A model generated the notes under the pieces. It was not told the origin of the DNA and searched no databases. It was given only the letters and a program-made list of their open reading frames with translations. Below are positions 62,823 to 64,000 of a DNA stretch of 64,000 nt, piece by piece. The stretch spans positions 2,117,501-2,181,500 of the forward strand of contig CP033464.1 of assembly GCA_007833815.1 (NCBI GenBank), in the 5' to 3' direction. The stretch's first letter is position 1. Each line of letters starts with the position of its first letter. Both the position numbers and the translations under genes were made by a program. Origin of the DNA: Brevibacillus laterosporus (GTDB taxonomy: Bacteria; Bacillota; Bacilli; Brevibacillales; Brevibacillaceae).

Positions 62823-63695
62823 TTATTTCATGAAGAAAAAATCAACCAAGGTGCAGCTCAAAATAACCATACTAATCACCTGATTTAACTTATAGGAAGC
62901 CACTTTCATCAAGCTCCGATTAGCAGGCTTGATTATTTTATGTTCAGCTAGAAGTAACAATATCGAGATCGCCAATCCGACTAGATACACCAACCCCAAA
63001 TTCTGATAGAAATATAGGAATAACAGCAACAGAACCATAATCAGATGCAAGCCTCGAGCCATCCACAGCGCTGTTTGTAGTCCAAAATAACTAGGGATAG
63101 ACCATAACCCTACCTTGCGATCAAATTCAATATCTTGCGTAGCATAGATGATGTCAAAGCCAGCAATCCACAGCATCACAATGGTTCCTAGCACAAATGG
63201 CACAAATGCAATTTCACCTGTGACAGCAAACCAAGCACCAATTGGAGCAGAGGCAATGGTAAAGCCTAAATACAGATGGCTCAACCATGTAAAGCGTTTG
63301 GTATAAGAATAAGAAGAGATCAGTAAAATCGCTACTGGTGACAATAGAAGGCACAGTGGGTTTAACATATAGGAAGCAAAAATAAAGACTGCATAGTTCA
63401 AAATAATAAAAACGATGACTTCTTTTTCATGTAATAAGCGTTTAGGTAAATGGCGATTGCTTGTCCGTGGATTTTTGCGATCAAAATCCCTGTCTACGAG
63501 ACGATTAAAGGCATTGGCCCCGTTACGGGCAGCGACTAATGCAACCAATGACCAGATAAGTACATGAGAGGGGGCAAGCCCCTCGGCTGCCCAGACCATC
63601 GCAATGATGGCAAAGGGTAGTGAGAACAGCGTGTGGGAAAACATGACTAGTTCCCCGAACATTCGCGTCTTATGAAGGATCGTTTTCAAAACCAT
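62823..63695 (-). CDS. mqnP: UbiA-family prenyltransferase (MqnP-type)
   Basis: A 290-aa membrane prenyltransferase with about eight or nine helices. The first Asp motif is NAFNRLVDRDFDRKNPRT (NRxxDxxxD form) and the second is DIIYATQDIEFDRKVG. In futalosine organisms MqnP joins a polyprenyl tail to the dihydroxynaphthoate precursor; its neighbour is a UbiD-type decarboxylase. A 4-hydroxybenzoate prenyltransferase (UbiA) name is common for such sequences, but ubiquinone is absent from Firmicutes. ATG 63695 overlaps the upstream decarboxylase gene by 26 bases; an in-frame TTG at 63689 has better spacing to GGAGGG. Confidence 0.88.
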   Translation of the reverse strand: MVLKTILHKTRMFGELVMFSHTLFSLPFAIIAMVWAAEGLAPSHVLIWSLVALVAARNGANAFNRLVDRDFDRKNPRTSNRHLPKRLLHEKEVIVFIILNYAVFIFASYMLNPLCLLLSPVAILLISSYSYTKRFTWLSHLYLGFTIASAPIGAWFAVTGEIAFVPFVLGTIVMLWIAGFDIIYATQDIEFDRKVGLWSIPSYFGLQTALWMARGLHLIMVLLLLFLYFYQNLGLVYLVGLAISILLLLAEHKIIKPANRSLMKVASYKLNQVISMVILSCTLVDFFFMK

Positions 63696-64000
63696 ACTCC
63701 CTCCATTTCGCTTCTACCATGCTTTTGATCTCGTCTGACATCTCAATGTCGTCGGGCCATTCACGTGTATGACCTTCATTTGGCCATTTTTTGGTAGCGT
63801 CGATGCCGAGACGGTGACCAAAATAAGCGGTATTAGAAGAGTGGTCCAGCGCATCCAGGGGTCCTTCAGTTAATACAAGGTCTCGCTTAGGATCAATGTT
63901 ATTAAATACTTTCCACATTACTTTGGAAACATCGTGAGGATCTACGTTCTCATCCACAATAATGATCATTTTTGTGTACATCATCTGTCCCATGCCCCAT
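63670..64000 (-). CDS. mqnL: UbiD-type menaquinone biosynthesis decarboxylase, C-terminal end (runs off the right edge)
   Basis: The last ~110 codons of a UbiD-family prenylated-FMN decarboxylase. The edge reads WGMGQMMYTKMIIIVDENVDPHD, the conserved UbiD segment near the C-terminus, and later LDHSSNTAYFGHRLGIDATKKWPNEG, the domain that closes the family. The ATG visible at 63993 is internal, because the conserved Trp-Gly before it is also encoded. It overlaps mqnP and is most likely MqnL, the decarboxylase of the futalosine pathway. Confidence 0.85.
   Translation of the reverse strand, partial: WGMGQMMYTKMIIIVDENVDPHDVSKVMWKVFNNIDPKRDLVLTEGPLDALDHSSNTAYFGHRLGIDATKKWPNEGHTREWPDDIEMSDEIKSMVEAKWREYGFENDPS

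Overview
The window looks like chromosome of a low-to-mid GC, endospore-forming, facultatively anaerobic Firmicute. Spore genes are scattered through it: a gerA-type germinant receptor operon, yunB, and gerQ-cwlJ. It also has caa3-type cytochrome oxidase genes, Fur-, CcpA- and Fnr/Rex-like sites, and futalosine-pathway (not Men-pathway) menaquinone genes. This combination best fits Brevibacillus or a close relative; the genus is an inference from gene content. I saw no rRNA, tRNA or CRISPR array.

Layout. 1-4.7 kb: end of a DUF2087 gene, then a germinant receptor operon read leftwards (small D-like protein, A, B, C) from a candidate sigma-G promoter. 4.7-8.1 kb: Fur-type siderophore uptake (binding lipoprotein and two permeases, no ATPase). 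8.2-13.1 kb: DUF2089 gene, a secreted flavinylated fumarate-reductase-like lipoprotein, DUF402, yunB and a HAD phosphatase. 13.3-19.6 kb: anaerobic block of nirB, a nirD remnant, pflB and pflA, with TGTGA-N6-TCACA palindromes. 19.6-21.3 kb: an IS3-family element. 21.3-28.2 kb: Eis-like acetyltransferase and the mannitol operon mtlA-mtlR-mtlF-mtlD. 28.2-32.2 kb: a compact three-gene operon of KamA-like radical SAM enzyme, ATP-grasp ligase and MFS transporter, read from a near-consensus promoter. 32.2-36.9 kb: Gfo/Idh/MocA oxidoreductase and two peptidases. 36.9-41.5 kb: a sigma-54 activator and its gabT-gabD operon, with a visible -24/-12 promoter and twin operators. 41.6-43.1 kb: a frameshifted DUF1284 gene, an orphan and an ACT protein. 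43.7-49.3 kb: ctaC-ctaD-ctaE-ctaF, ctaG and a DUF420 gene. 49.4-54.6 kb: gerQ-cwlJ, an amino acid permease, ald, a DedA-like protein and a small orphan. 54.7-64 kb: mqnC; a pplA-ndh2-hepS-like-hepT cluster; a double-psi barrel protein and a membrane-anchored partner; then UbiA-type prenyltransferase and the end of a UbiD-type decarboxylase.

How the parts work together. The right end looks like a flavin-based extracellular electron transfer module. A type II NADH dehydrogenase with a membrane tail could reduce a demethylmenaquinone-type quinone, made with the help of the polyprenyl synthase and futalosine enzymes, and electrons could pass to a doubly flavinylated lipoprotein. The flavinylated reductase at 8.7-10.5 kb could be an end acceptor on the cell surface. 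Candidate Fnr/Rex-like palindromes lie in front of nirB, pflB, this reductase and pplA, suggesting a shared low-oxygen or redox response.

The strongest candidate for something undescribed is the operon at 28.35-32.10 kb. The aminomutase-like enzyme has lost the residues that recognise lysine in lysine 2,3-aminomutase, and it is coupled to an amide-forming ligase and an exporter. I infer a small beta-amino-acid-containing peptide or antimetabolite. Its structure cannot be read from the sequence.
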